Below are positions 26,196 through 34,723 of a stretch of DNA of 64,000 bases, piece after piece. The stretch comes from Microbacterium sp. AK031 (GTDB taxonomy: Bacteria; Actinomycetota; Actinomycetes; Actinomycetales; Microbacteriaceae). How positions within the stretch are numbered: the first letter of the stretch is position 1; each line of letters opens with the position of its first letter. The notes under the pieces are model-generated. The model was not told the origin of the DNA. It did not search any database and saw only the letters and a list, made by a program, of their open reading frames with translations. The stretch lies in the NCBI RefSeq assembly GCF_024807145.1, contig NZ_JANUCA010000001.1:248001-312000 (forward strand), given 5' to 3'. A program made the position numbers and the translations under genes.

Positions 26196-27182
26196 ATGGT
26201 GAGTCTGACGGCCGATATGAGCCCCTTGCGTCCTGATCGAAACCTCGCGCTGGAACTGGTTCGTGCGACCGAGGCCGCCTCGATCCGCGCAGTGCCGTTC
26301 ATCGGCCGCGGCGACAAGGAAGCCGCGGACGGCGCGGCGGTCGACGCGATGCGCGCGTTCCTCGGCACCGTGAACTTCCAGGGCCGTGTCGTCATCGGCG
26401 AGGGCGAGAAGGACAACGCCCCGATGCTGTTCAACGGCGAGACCGTCGGTGCCGGTCGAGGCCCGGAGTGCGACATCGCTGTCGATCCGATCGATGGCAC
26501 GTCGCTCACCGCGGCGGGTCGTCAGAACGCACTCTCCGTCATCGCGGTCTCCGATCGAGACACGATGCTGGACGCATCGAGTGTCTTCTACATGGACAAG
26601 CTCGTCACCGGGCCTGCGGGTGTCGGCGTCGTCGACATCCGGCTGCCCATCGGTGAGAACATCCGTCTGCTCTCCAAGGCTCTTGGCAAACCGGTCGACG
26701 AGATCGTCGTCTCCGTGCTGAACCGTCCGCGCCACGAGAAGCTGATCGAAGAGATCCGTGCTGCCGGTGCCGGCACGCGTCTGATGAGTGACGGCGACGT
26801 CGCCGGCGGCATCAACGCCGCGCGGCACGGCGCCCGCACCGACATGTGCGTCGGTGTCGGAGGCAGCCCGGAAGGCATCGTGACGGCGTGCGCGATCAAG
26901 GCGCTCGGTGGCCACATTCAGGGGCGGCTCTGGCCGCGTGACGACGACGAGCGTCAGCGGGGCATCGACGCAGGGCTGCAGATGGATTACGTCTACGAAG
27001 CGGATGAGCTCGTGAAGGGGGACAACACGATCTTCGTCGCGACCGGAGTGACCGATGGGCAGTTGGTCGCAGGCGTCCGTCGCGAAGGCAACTACGTGTA
27101 CACGGAATCGGTCGTGTTGCGTGGCGCGTCAGGGACCCTCCGTCGTATCGCCTCGGAGCACCTCGTCTCCAAGTGGCTCTGA
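26196..27182 (+). CDS. glpX: Class II fructose-1,6-bisphosphatase
   Basis: The 328-residue protein hydrolyses fructose 1,6-bisphosphate to fructose 6-phosphate in gluconeogenesis. Metal-site motifs are GEGEKDNAP and DPIDGTSLT (about 96), followed by GAGTRLMSDGDVAG and GVGGSPEGIV. It is the only FBPase type in many actinobacteria and therefore likely essential on gluconeogenic carbon. The ATG at 26196 is set by the leaderless -10; a second ATG seven codons in is the alternative. Divergent partner of fbaA. Confidence 0.95.
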   Translation: MVSLTADMSPLRPDRNLALELVRATEAASIRAVPFIGRGDKEAADGAAVDAMRAFLGTVNFQGRVVIGEGEKDNAPMLFNGETVGAGRGPECDIAVDPIDGTSLTAAGRQNALSVIAVSDRDTMLDASSVFYMDKLVTGPAGVGVVDIRLPIGENIRLLSKALGKPVDEIVVSVLNRPRHEKLIEEIRAAGAGTRLMSDGDVAGGINAARHGARTDMCVGVGGSPEGIVTACAIKALGGHIQGRLWPRDDDERQRGIDAGLQMDYVYEADELVKGDNTIFVATGVTDGQLVAGVRREGNYVYTESVVLRGASGTLRRIASEHLVSKWL

Positions 27183-27339
27183 GGCACGAAGGGGCATTTC
27201 CCCTGTTCGCGCTGCCCTGATCGTTATCGACCCGGTATGCCAACGCATGGCCCGCATCCGGCCATACTCAGGCTTTGCTGGCACAATAGTGCCTGGGTTC
27301 GTCGCCGTCATAGATCACGACGGCATCCAGGAGGGTGAG

Positions 27340-27630
27340 ATGACCACGGAGCAGACGCGGGACACCGAGTCGCGGGCGACGGCTATGGTCACGACGAATA
27401 CCGGCCGCATCCTTCGAGTCACGCCCGAAGATGAAGCGGCTCGTGTCGCCGCTGCCGCAGCTGCGACGGCGGTTCCGGCGAACGTCGATCCTGCTCGCCG
27501 TGCCGACGTGCTGTTCCGTGTGCGCCGTCCCGAGGGGCACGAGCTCAGCTCGTGGTGGATGATCGGCGCTTTCGTCGTGACGTCCGGCCTCGTGATCGCC
27601 CTGCTCAGCTGGGTGCCGTACAGCGCTTAG
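27340..27630 (+). CDS. Small membrane protein of unknown function
   Basis: The 96-residue protein has a polar N-terminus, an Ala-rich stretch (EAARVAAAAAATAVPANVDP), then FRVRRPEGHELSSWW and one C-terminal membrane helix (about 72-92). AGGAGGGTGAG just before the ATG fixes the start, although the frame is open further upstream. Converges on the RmuC gene with a 4-nt overlap of the stops. Not recognised. Confidence 0.65.
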   Translation: MTTEQTRDTESRATAMVTTNTGRILRVTPEDEAARVAAAAAATAVPANVDPARRADVLFRVRRPEGHELSSWWMIGAFVVTSGLVIALLSWVPYSA

Positions 27631-28922
27631 CGCTCATCCATTCGCTGACGCACGGCGTCGAGATCAGCCTGGATCTCGTTCAGATGAGAGTCTTCGACCT
27701 GCTGCATGTGATCGGCCCGCTCTAAGCTCTCGGCCAGCTCAGGTGCGGTGAACCGGCGCGTTGAGGTCGTGATCGGCTGGGGGGCGGCCTCCAAGGTCGA
27801 AGCGTCGATTCCGGGGAACTGACGCGCGGTGACCAGCACACGGCTCTCGAGCGAACCCGCGAAGCGGTTGTAACTCTCAACCGTGCGCTCGATGGCTCGC
27901 CGCAAGTCATCGGCGTGCCCGGCGACGACGCCGAGACGGTCGAACAGCTGCGTGCCGAGGTTGAGCAGGGTTCGGGCCTCGGACGAGACCTCCTGCTGCT
28001 TCCAGGTGAATGCGACAGTCTTCAGCACCGCCCACAGGTTGACCGGCGACGCGAGCGCGACACGCTTGCCGAACGCGTAGTCGAGCAGGGTCGGGTCCTC
28101 GTCGATCGCGGCGGCGAGCAGTGATTCGCTGGGGAGGAAGCAGATCACGAACTCGGGGCTGGCGTCCAGCCCCGACCAGTACGCCTTCTTCGCCAGCGCA
28201 TCGATGTGTGCGCGCACGGCTTTGACGTGCTTCTGCATGAACTGGCGGCGCTGCGCCTCCTGCGCATCACCGCCGTTCAGCGCGCTCGCCTCGAGATACG
28301 CGTCGAGCGGCACCTTCGCGTCCACTGCGATGGAGGTGCCGCCGGCGAGGCGGATGACCATGTCGGGGCGTCCCTGACCGCGATCAGACGAGATCGTCGA
28401 CTGCAGATCGAAGTCGACGTGCCGGGTGAGGCCCGCCGCCTCGACGACGCGGCGCAACTGTGTCTCACCCCACACTCCGCGGGTCGACGTCGAACGGAGG
28501 GCACCGGCGAGCGATTCGGTTGTCGCGCGCAGCGCCTCATCGGATTCCTGAGCTCGACGCAGTTGCTCGGTGAGAGAGCCGAACTGCGCATGCCGCTCCT
28601 GCTCGAGCGAGGCGACCTTGGTCTGCATCTGCTGCAACGACTCGCGTACCGGAGCGAGCGCCGTCAGCACAGCATTCTGCTGGTGCACCCGCTGCGCCTC
28701 GGCCCGCTGCTCAGTACGGGCATGCTCCACAGCATCCCGATACAGGTCGTACTGCCGGTCGCGATCATCCCGAGCGGCGGCGAGTTCTGCCTGTGTGCGA
28801 GCGAGCTCGGTCGTGCTGCCGAGGTGCTCTGCGGCATCACGCGCCGCACGCGCGAACCAGCCCACGACGAGGCCGACTGCAAGGGCAGCGACGGTGAAGA
28901 GAGCGATCAGCGGAGCATCCAT
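27627..28922 (-). CDS. rmuC: RmuC family protein
   Basis: The 431-residue protein has an N-terminal membrane helix (about 4-21, ALFTVAALAVGLVVGWFA), a long coiled coil (about 25-120) and a C-terminal PD-(D/E)XK-like nuclease domain with RGVWGETQLRRVVEAAGL, RPDMVIRLAGGTSIAVDAKVPL and ICFLPSESLLAAA. RmuC limits inversion and recombination at short inverted repeats; the mechanism is not fully known. The ATG at 28922 is preferred to one five codons upstream because it directly precedes the membrane helix and lies 6 nt after a weak CACGCT hexamer. Confidence 0.9.
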   Translation of the reverse strand: MDAPLIALFTVAALAVGLVVGWFARAARDAAEHLGSTTELARTQAELAAARDDRDRQYDLYRDAVEHARTEQRAEAQRVHQQNAVLTALAPVRESLQQMQTKVASLEQERHAQFGSLTEQLRRAQESDEALRATTESLAGALRSTSTRGVWGETQLRRVVEAAGLTRHVDFDLQSTISSDRGQGRPDMVIRLAGGTSIAVDAKVPLDAYLEASALNGGDAQEAQRRQFMQKHVKAVRAHIDALAKKAYWSGLDASPEFVICFLPSESLLAAAIDEDPTLLDYAFGKRVALASPVNLWAVLKTVAFTWKQQEVSSEARTLLNLGTQLFDRLGVVAGHADDLRRAIERTVESYNRFAGSLESRVLVTARQFPGIDASTLEAAPQPITTSTRRFTAPELAESLERADHMQQVEDSHLNEIQADLDAVRQRMDER

Positions 28923-28987
28923 GGATCCAGCGTGCACCCGGCCACGGACATCGGCCGCACGCCGCTCCGCTCGGGGGAGGGCGGAGT

Positions 28988-29395
28988 TCAGCGGGTCGCG
29001 TACTCGTCGAGGATCGCGCGCATCTCAGGAAGGGCGAACTGCTCGGTGATCGCGACGGCGGAGAGCGGACCGGCATCCGGATCGGCGCCCGCGTCGAGCA
29101 GCATGCGCAGCAGAGTCTCGTTCTTCCGGAACACCGCACAGGAGATCGCCGTCTGACCTGATGCGTTCAACGCATTCAGATCGGCCCCGCGTCGCACGAG
29201 ATCCGCGACGGTGTGCTCCTGCTCCGCGTACGTCGCGACGATCAGCACGGTGTCGCCGCGCGGGTTGCGCACGTCGATCGGCACTCCGGCGTCGATCATC
29301 TCGCCGAGCGGCCCGGTGCGACCCTGGCGAGCGAGATCGAAGGTGCCCTCGATGACTTCGAGGCTGACGGGGGAGGCGCCGGCGGGATTCGTCAT
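28988..29395 (-). CDS. Ankyrin repeat protein
   Basis: The 135-residue protein is made of about three to four ankyrin repeats: GPLGEMIDAGVPIDVRNPRG, VADLVRRGADLNALNASGQT and LLRMLLDAGADPDAG. It has no signal or enzyme domain, so it is likely a small cytoplasmic protein-binding module. Partner unknown. The ATG at 29395 lies 6 nt after CACAAT. Ends 65 nt before the RmuC start and could be transcribed with it. Confidence 0.85.
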   Translation of the reverse strand: MTNPAGASPVSLEVIEGTFDLARQGRTGPLGEMIDAGVPIDVRNPRGDTVLIVATYAEQEHTVADLVRRGADLNALNASGQTAISCAVFRKNETLLRMLLDAGADPDAGPLSAVAITEQFALPEMRAILDEYATR

Positions 29396-29401
29396 GCACT
29401 C

Positions 29402-29407
29402 ATTGTG
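29402..29407 (-). promoter_or_regulatory. -10-like hexamer CACAAT, leaderless start of the ankyrin gene
   Basis: On the minus strand CACAAT ends 6 nt before the ATG at 29395. Confidence 0.45.
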
Positions 29408-29443
29408 CCTTGCGAGAGGCGCGTCCGGTGCACCAGCGCGTGA

Positions 29444-30064
29444 TCAGGCGACCGCGCGCTCCAGCACTCGTGCGGTCGATTCGCGCTCCAGGACGCGCGC
29501 GGGAGAATCAGTGACCCGCAGACTCAGAGCCAGCGCGAGTTCATCGACATCGGCGGCACCCGACCGTGCGGCCGCGTCGATGACGATCTGGGCGCATGCC
29601 CGAGCATCCGCCAGCGCGTCATGGTGCGAGAACTCGGCGAATCCGGCGGCCGCTGCCGCCATCGGCAGGCGATAGGACTCGAGTTCGTAGGTCTTGCGTG
29701 CCACCTGCAAACTGCACAGCGAGCGATACGGAGGGCACTCGAGTCCGGTGACTTCGGATGCGCTGCGCAACACCTTCGTGTCGAAGCCGGCATTGTGCGC
29801 GACGAGGACGTCGGCGCCAGCGAAAGAGCACAGGCGGTCGAACTGCTCTTCCCAGCTTGCAGCGTCGCGTACATCCTCTGGGTGGATGCCGTGGATCTTG
29901 ATGTTCCAATGCTGGAACTCATCGTGTCCTGCCGGAGGGCGGATCAACCATCCGGTGGCGGCGACGACCTCGCCGTCGCGAACACGGACGAGTCCGACGG
30001 AGCATGCAGAGGCGGGGCTGGAATTCGCCGTCTCGAAGTCGATTGCGGTGAAGTCCAATGGCAC
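29444..30064 (-). CDS. DEDDh 3-prime to 5-prime exonuclease (DnaQ/RNase T-like)
   Basis: The 206-residue protein has the DnaQ exonuclease motifs: D9 and E11 in AIDFETAN (ExoI), HNAGFDTKVL (ExoII) and HHDALADARA (ExoIII, with the h-type His). It resembles the epsilon-subunit family but has no polymerase partner, so it is a stand-alone exonuclease acting in repair or processing. The GTG at 30064 follows GGAGAGAAGG, a good ribosome binding site. Confidence 0.88.
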   Translation of the reverse strand: MPLDFTAIDFETANSSPASACSVGLVRVRDGEVVAATGWLIRPPAGHDEFQHWNIKIHGIHPEDVRDAASWEEQFDRLCSFAGADVLVAHNAGFDTKVLRSASEVTGLECPPYRSLCSLQVARKTYELESYRLPMAAAAAGFAEFSHHDALADARACAQIVIDAAARSGAADVDELALALSLRVTDSPARVLERESTARVLERAVA

Positions 30065-30111
30065 GTGTCCACCTTCTCTCCGCCGACCTGGGTGACGTCG
30101 CAGACTCGCCG

Positions 30112-30117
30112 TAGGCT
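30112..30117 (+). promoter_or_regulatory. -10 hexamer TAGGCT, leaderless start of the methyltransferase gene
   Basis: TAGGCT lies 6 nt before the ATG at 30124. Confidence 0.55.
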
Positions 30118-30123
30118 GGCGAC

Positions 30124-30876
30124 ATGAGCGATGCGCGAGCGACATCCTTCGGCGCGGCGGCCGACCACTATGAGGCGGCCAGGCCCGACTACTCGTTCGA
30201 GGCTGTGGCGTGGATGCTCGAGAAGTTGCCGCACGGATCCCGCCGGATCGCCGACGTCGGCGCGGGCACGGGCAAGCTCACCCGAGTACTCGTCGAGGCG
30301 CCGGACGCCGAGGTCGTCGCGATCGACCCAGACCCCGCGATGCTCGCGAAACTGCGCGAAAGTGTTCCAGGAGTGCCGACGTTCGCCGGCACCGCCGAGC
30401 ATCTGCCTCTGCCCGATTCAGCACTCGACGCTGTCGTGCTCGGTCAGGCGTGGCACTGGGTCGACCCGGTCCCGGCATCGGTCGAGATCGGTCGCGTCGT
30501 GCGCAGCGGGGGAGTGCTCGGACTGATCTGGAACATCCGCGACGAGCGAGAGGCGTGGGTGCGGCGCCTGACCGAGGTCATGCACAGCAGCCCGGCGGAG
30601 AACATGGTCAACGGTCCCGATTCGCTGGGGCCGCAGATCACAGAACCGTTTGGTCAGATCGAGACGGGTCGGTGGGAGTGGAAGCGTCCGATGAACAGGG
30701 CACAACTGCATCAGATGGCGTCGTCACGCAGCTATCTCATCACCGCGTCGGCAGAGGAGCGCGTCGGCATCGCACGCGCGATGGACGAGCTCTTCGACGA
30801 GCTCGGTCTCAGTGACGCAGGGGCGACGATCGACCTGCCGTATGTGACGACGGCATATCGCGCTGTGCGCAGTTGA
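30124..30876 (+). CDS. Class I SAM-dependent methyltransferase
   Basis: The 250-residue protein has the SAM-binding glycine loop DVGAGTGKLT (about 42-51), motif II VVAIDPDP and motif III LDAVVLGQAWHWVDP, typical of the Methyltransf_11 / Trm-type group. The early FGAAADHYEAARPDY is shared by small-molecule methyltransferases of this group. Substrate unknown. Divergent from the exonuclease gene. Confidence 0.87.
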   Translation: MSDARATSFGAAADHYEAARPDYSFEAVAWMLEKLPHGSRRIADVGAGTGKLTRVLVEAPDAEVVAIDPDPAMLAKLRESVPGVPTFAGTAEHLPLPDSALDAVVLGQAWHWVDPVPASVEIGRVVRSGGVLGLIWNIRDEREAWVRRLTEVMHSSPAENMVNGPDSLGPQITEPFGQIETGRWEWKRPMNRAQLHQMASSRSYLITASAEERVGIARAMDELFDELGLSDAGATIDLPYVTTAYRAVRS

Positions 30877-30963
30877 GCGTCGATTCGACCCGGCTCTCGG
30901 TCGGGTGGTGTCGCTCGCGCTCCCGCAGGATCGCAGCATCCCCGCCGGGTAGACTCGTTCCCC

Positions 30964-32037
30964 GTGGCTCTAACTATCGGGATCGTGGGCTTGCCCAACG
31001 TCGGCAAGTCGACTCTTTTCAACGCACTCACCAAGAACGACGTGCTCGCAGCGAACTATCCGTTCGCGACGATCGAGCCGAATGTCGGTGTGGTGAACCT
31101 GCCCGATTCACGACTCAATGTGCTCTCCGAGATCTTCGGCAGCGAGCGCATCCTCCCGGCAGCCGTGTCGTTCGTCGACATCGCCGGTATCGTGCGCGGC
31201 GCCAGCGAAGGGGAGGGGCTGGGTAACCAGTTCCTCGCGAACATCCGCGAGGCGGATGCCATCGCCCAGGTCGTCCGCGGCTTCGCCGATGACGATGTCG
31301 TGCACGTCGAGGGTGCGATCAACCCCAAGGGCGACCTTGAGACGATCAACGCCGAGCTCATGCTCGCCGATCTGCAGACCGTCGAGAAGGCACTTCCGCG
31401 CATCGAGAAGGAAGTGCGTGGCAAGAAGGCCGATCCTGCGGTCCTCGAGGCTGCGAACGCCGCGAAGGATGCGCTGGAACGCGGCATCCTGCTTTCGGTG
31501 AGTGGCATCGACCTCGCACCGATCAAGGAGCTCGGCCTGCTCACCTCGAAGCCGGTCATCTTCGTCTTCAACGTCGACGAGGCTGTGCTGACGGATGCTG
31601 CGCGCAAGGCCGAGCTCGAAGCGCTGGTCGCGCCGGCCAAGGCGATCTTCCTTGACGCGAAAATCGAGTCGGAGCTCATCGACCTCGACCCGGAGGATGC
31701 TGCGGAGCTGCTCGCCTCCACTGGCCAAGACGAGTCCGGCCTCGACCAGCTCGCGCGTATCGGCTTCGACACGCTGGGCCTGCAGACCTATCTGACTGCT
31801 GGTCCAAAAGAAGCTCGCGCGTGGACGATCCCCAAGGGGTCCAAAGCGCCGCAGGCCGCCGGTGTCATCCATACTGACTTCGAAAAGGGCTTCATCAAGG
31901 CCGAGGTCATCTCGTTCGACGACCTCGTCGCTACGGGCTCCGTCGCCGAGGCCCGTGCGAAGGGCAAGGCGCGCCTCGAGGGCAAGGACTACGTCATGCA
32001 GGACGGCGACGTGGTGGAATTTCGGTTTGCGCTGTAA
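30964..32037 (+). CDS. ychF: Redox-regulated ATPase YchF
   Basis: The 357-residue Obg-family ATPase has G1 GLPNVGKST (9-17), G3 DIAGIV, an altered G4 NVDE in place of NKxD (giving ATP preference), a coiled-coil insertion and a TGS domain at the C-terminus. It binds ribosomes and is linked to oxidative stress. GTG start 8 nt after TAGACT. The last seven codons (GAA TTT CGG TTT GCG CTG TAA) encode the C-terminus EFRFAL instead of the EFRFNV seen in the fragments downstream, and use codons rare in the rest of the gene. Confidence 0.95.
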   Translation: MALTIGIVGLPNVGKSTLFNALTKNDVLAANYPFATIEPNVGVVNLPDSRLNVLSEIFGSERILPAAVSFVDIAGIVRGASEGEGLGNQFLANIREADAIAQVVRGFADDDVVHVEGAINPKGDLETINAELMLADLQTVEKALPRIEKEVRGKKADPAVLEAANAAKDALERGILLSVSGIDLAPIKELGLLTSKPVIFVFNVDEAVLTDAARKAELEALVAPAKAIFLDAKIESELIDLDPEDAAELLASTGQDESGLDQLARIGFDTLGLQTYLTAGPKEARAWTIPKGSKAPQAAGVIHTDFEKGFIKAEVISFDDLVATGSVAEARAKGKARLEGKDYVMQDGDVVEFRFAL

Positions 32038-32135
32038 CCTCTCCACGGAACTTTCTGGGCCGCACCAAGTGTTTCGATCCCGGTACTGGGGCGGATCTCC
32101 AAGTCTTGCCCGACGTCCATCTCTGGCTGACTGAT

Positions 32136-33080
32136 TCAGACTTCCTGACCTATCGGGAGCTCGCTCGAACGCGACGGTTCAGCGGCACGCGCCTGTGTCG
32201 CGGGTGCGAGCGAGAGGACCAGGAGCGAGGCGCAGATGCCCGCGAGCCCGGCCCATCCGATGACGGGGAGGCGCTCTCCGACGATGACCACGGCCAGGAT
32301 GGCGGCGATCGCGGGTTCAGTGAGGGTGAGCGTTGTCGCGGCGCTTGGATTGACGCGCGTGAGGCCGTACCCGAAGAGCAGATATCCCAGGAACATCGGG
32401 ATCAGTGCCATGTAGACCCCGACCATCATGGGCTGGGCGGAAGCGATGAGCGGTGCGCCGGTGAGCAGAAGTACGGGCATCAAGGCAATGCCGCCCAGGC
32501 CGAAGACTGCGCCCATCGCTGCCGCGCGTCCGACGCCGCGGTTCATGAGGCGGTGAGCGCTCCACGAGTACATGGCGTAGGTCGCGCCAGCAACCAGACC
32601 GAGGATGACGCCGGCGACCGTGGGGAGCGTCTCGCTCGGCGCGTGGTGCATCTTCGCAACGCACAGCACTGTGCTACCCCCGATGCCGAGAACCGATGCG
32701 AGCATCCACCAGACGCTGAGCCTGCGTCGCTCGATCACCCGCTCCAGAAGCCCCGAGGCGATCGGCGCAGATCCGAGGGACACGACCGTGCCGACTGCGA
32801 CGCCAGCCAGATGCATCGAGCTGTAGAAGGCCAGCGGGTAGATCACCACGGCTGCGGCTCCGGCGATCACTGTCCCACGATGCGAAGCCAGCGCGGGACC
32901 CTCCCGGCGGAGCGACGGGACGGCGATCGCTGCCTGCAGGATCCCGCCGATGCCAAGCGCGGCCGCGCCCATGGCCAGCGGGCCCACTGTCGGCGCGAAG
33001 GTCGCCGCAGTCCCCGTCGTACCCCACAGGAAGGCGGCAGCGAGCACCGCGAAGATGCCGGTCAGGGATCCCCGCCTCAC
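32136..33080 (-). CDS. EamA family (DMT) transporter
   Basis: The 314-residue protein has ten predicted membrane helices in two EamA halves, with AAAFLWGTTGTAATFAP in the first helix and GYLLFGYGLTRVNPS and TLTLTEPAIAAILAVVIVGE in the second half. The family exports small metabolites such as amino acids, or drugs; substrate unknown. The GTG start overlaps the TetR stop by 4 nt (GTGA), so the TetR regulator probably controls it. Lies in the first insertion cassette after ychF. Confidence 0.85.
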   Translation of the reverse strand: MRRGSLTGIFAVLAAAFLWGTTGTAATFAPTVGPLAMGAAALGIGGILQAAIAVPSLRREGPALASHRGTVIAGAAAVVIYPLAFYSSMHLAGVAVGTVVSLGSAPIASGLLERVIERRRLSVWWMLASVLGIGGSTVLCVAKMHHAPSETLPTVAGVILGLVAGATYAMYSWSAHRLMNRGVGRAAAMGAVFGLGGIALMPVLLLTGAPLIASAQPMMVGVYMALIPMFLGYLLFGYGLTRVNPSAATTLTLTEPAIAAILAVVIVGERLPVIGWAGLAGICASLLVLSLAPATQARAAEPSRSSELPIGQEV

Positions 33081-33643
33081 AATGCGGCCAGCATCCGCGA
33101 TGCGATCGTCCGTGCATGCTCGAGGCGCTCCGGGGTGCCCTCGAGACCTGCCCGTGCGACAGCCCCTTCGAGGAGGAAGCTGAAGTGCTCGGCCAGTTCC
33201 AGTGCTTCGGCTTCGGAGACCATGGTTCCCAGGCTCTCGGCGAGAATCCGCTCCACCTGCTCCTTGTGCGCGCCCACGGCTGAGCGGGCGGGGTGTCCGA
33301 CTGGAAACTCGGCGGCCGCATTGAGTAGCCCGCATCCCCGGAAGCCTTTGCTGTAGACATCGTTCGCGTGGTCGATGTAGGCATCGAACACTGCCAACAC
33401 GTCGTCTGTCGTCGTGGAGGCCTTCGCTGCACGTGCTTGGTGCAGGCCGAGCCACTCCTTGTGGCGGGCGTCGATATAGGCACTGACGAGCTCTGCCTTG
33501 GACGAGAAGTTGTTGTAGAGGCTCTTCTTCGCGACCCCGGCCTCAGAAGTGATCGTGTCGATTCCTGTCGCGTGCACACCGTCCTCGTAGAAGCGTCTCG
33601 CCGCAGCACCGAGCAGCCGCTCTCGCGCGGAACCTTGATTCAA
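33077..33643 (-). CDS. TetR/AcrR family transcriptional regulator
   Basis: The 188-residue protein has an N-terminal HTH (ITSEAGVAKKSLYNNFSSKA, about 30-49) and a helical ligand-binding domain. It starts at TTG (33643), supported by GGAGGG 4 nt upstream; no ATG or GTG is available in frame. Translationally coupled to the downstream EamA transporter, which is therefore its likely target. An imperfect palindrome sits in its promoter. Confidence 0.88.
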   Translation of the reverse strand: MNQGSARERLLGAAARRFYEDGVHATGIDTITSEAGVAKKSLYNNFSSKAELVSAYIDARHKEWLGLHQARAAKASTTTDDVLAVFDAYIDHANDVYSKGFRGCGLLNAAAEFPVGHPARSAVGAHKEQVERILAESLGTMVSEAEALELAEHFSFLLEGAVARAGLEGTPERLEHARTIASRMLAAL

Positions 33644-33663
33644 ATTGCCCTCCGTATGGTAGT

Positions 33664-33679
33664 TAGGTCAGTCTACCTA
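33664..33679 (-). promoter_or_regulatory. Putative TetR operator
   Basis: TAGGT and ACCTA form 5-bp inverted arms around CAGTCT about 20 nt upstream of the TetR gene start, in the promoter region. Short arms make this tentative. Confidence 0.4.
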
Positions 33680-33840
33680 CTGGTCGAGAGTTGCCTCTAC
33701 CTCTGAGCGCTTGGATGCATACGAGCGCGGGTGCGAGGTCTCAGAAGTCTGCGCGAGCACGAGAGGTGGATCGACCTTCGCGACTAGGCTGCGGCGAGAT
33801 GGCATGGCGGGTCCGTGAAGCTGTCCACTCAGAGGTTGGT

Positions 33841-33881
33841 ATGCGCGGCGACGTCGTGGAGTTCCGCTTCAACGTGTGACC
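33841..33881 (+). repeat. ychF 3-prime end fragment, copy 2
   Basis: Reads MRGDVVEFRFNV then TGA, matching the C-terminus of YchF (GDVVEFRF), with a DNA end identical in 25 of 26 bases to copy 3 (33856-33881 versus 34625-34650). A leaderless-like TAGGCT at about 33785 precedes a 26-codon frame ending in this fragment, but there is no YchF domain. The rest of 33680-33840 shows no gene. Interpreted as a displaced insertion-site remnant. Confidence 0.7.
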
Positions 33882-34044
33882 GAAGGGGCGAGAACGCGGT
33901 CCGTTCCGCTCTTCTTCGGCTCGCGCCGTTGCAAGCGCCTGCGGTACCCTTGGCGTGGCAGCAGACGCTGCCGACTGCACTTCCAGGCGCGGACCGTCTG
34001 AAACATCGCGGAGAGGCCTGACTCGCTCAGGACATGTCCGGATG

Positions 34045-34095
34045 AGGTGCGGCGCATCGTTGCGCCGACTTCACCTGCCGATGCGGGGCATCGGC
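34045..34095 (+). other. Two consecutive hairpins in the leader of the DUF1801-like gene
   Basis: CGGCGCA (34050-34056) pairs with TGCGCCG (34061-34067) inside outer arms AGGTG/CACCT; directly after it GCCGATGC (34077-34084) pairs with GCATCGGC (34088-34095). The ribosome binding site GGAAAGG follows at once. The interval 33882-34044 shows no gene and no other structure I can name. Could be a leader RNA element or a terminator of upstream transcription. Confidence 0.55.
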
Positions 34096-34112
34096 TGAGG
34101 AAAGGACATGAC

Positions 34113-34466
34113 ATGGTATCGAAAGACGAGAAGAACCTCGCCCAGGTGCTCGACAAGATCGCGAAGATGGACGAACCGGAGCGGTCACTCGTGCAGCGAG
34201 TGCACGAGGTCATCGTGGCTGCCGAGCCCAGGCTGAAGCCGCGGATCTGGTACGGCATGCCCGCCTACGCGCTCTCTGCGAGTACTCCTGCGCTGGTGAC
34301 GCTGCGCAACGACGAGCGCGTCAACCTCGCTCTCACCGAAAAGGTCGAGCTCGTCCCTGCAGGTGGTTCCGACGGAACGCTGATGCCCGCAGCCTGGTAC
34401 TTCGAGACCATCGACGAACCCACTGAGAAACGCATCGCCGAGATTGTCCGCTCGGTGACTTCCTGA
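34113..34466 (+). CDS. DUF1801-like (YdhG/frataxin-like fold) protein
   Basis: The 117-residue protein shows RVHEVIVAAEPRLKPRIWYG and GMPAYALSAS, the pattern of the DUF1801/YdhG family, with a C-terminal IAEIVRSV helix. Some members are called iron chaperones, but evidence is limited. The ATG at 34113 is set by GGAAAGG 7 nt upstream. It is the only gene of the second cassette after ychF, bounded by ychF-end fragments at 33881 and 34625. Confidence 0.75.
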   Translation: MVSKDEKNLAQVLDKIAKMDEPERSLVQRVHEVIVAAEPRLKPRIWYGMPAYALSASTPALVTLRNDERVNLALTEKVELVPAGGSDGTLMPAAWYFETIDEPTEKRIAEIVRSVTS

Positions 34467-34624
34467 GCCCCGCGCTCTGACGCGGCTGGGCCTGGCTCGG
34501 AACGCGCTTCACTGCGCCGTCCGGGCTGGCTCAGTCGCGTCCTCCGATCAACGGATCCGTGATGGGCTGGATGACCGGAGAGTCCGCTGCGTGAAACGTA
34601 TAGGTTGCTTCGTGTGGGCATTCG

Positions 34625-34650
34625 GTGGAGATCCGCTTCAACGTGTGACC
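34625..34650 (+). repeat. ychF 3-prime end fragment, copy 3
   Basis: Encodes VEIRFNV then TGA in frame with the YchF C-terminus. It is 25/26 identical to copy 2, including two bases after the stop codon. Divides the DUF1801-like cassette from the kinase cassette. Confidence 0.7.
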
Positions 34651-34723
34651 TGCCCCGGTCGTTGAGCCAGCGAAACGAGACGAAACGCGGCAACGTAGGC
34701 TGGAATCCAGTCACGGCCTGGAG

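Noticed and set aside
33799-33879. 26-codon frame ending in the YchF C-terminus as a functional peptide gene
   Set aside because: The only recognisable part is the YchF tail, which is better explained as a displaced gene end at an insertion site.
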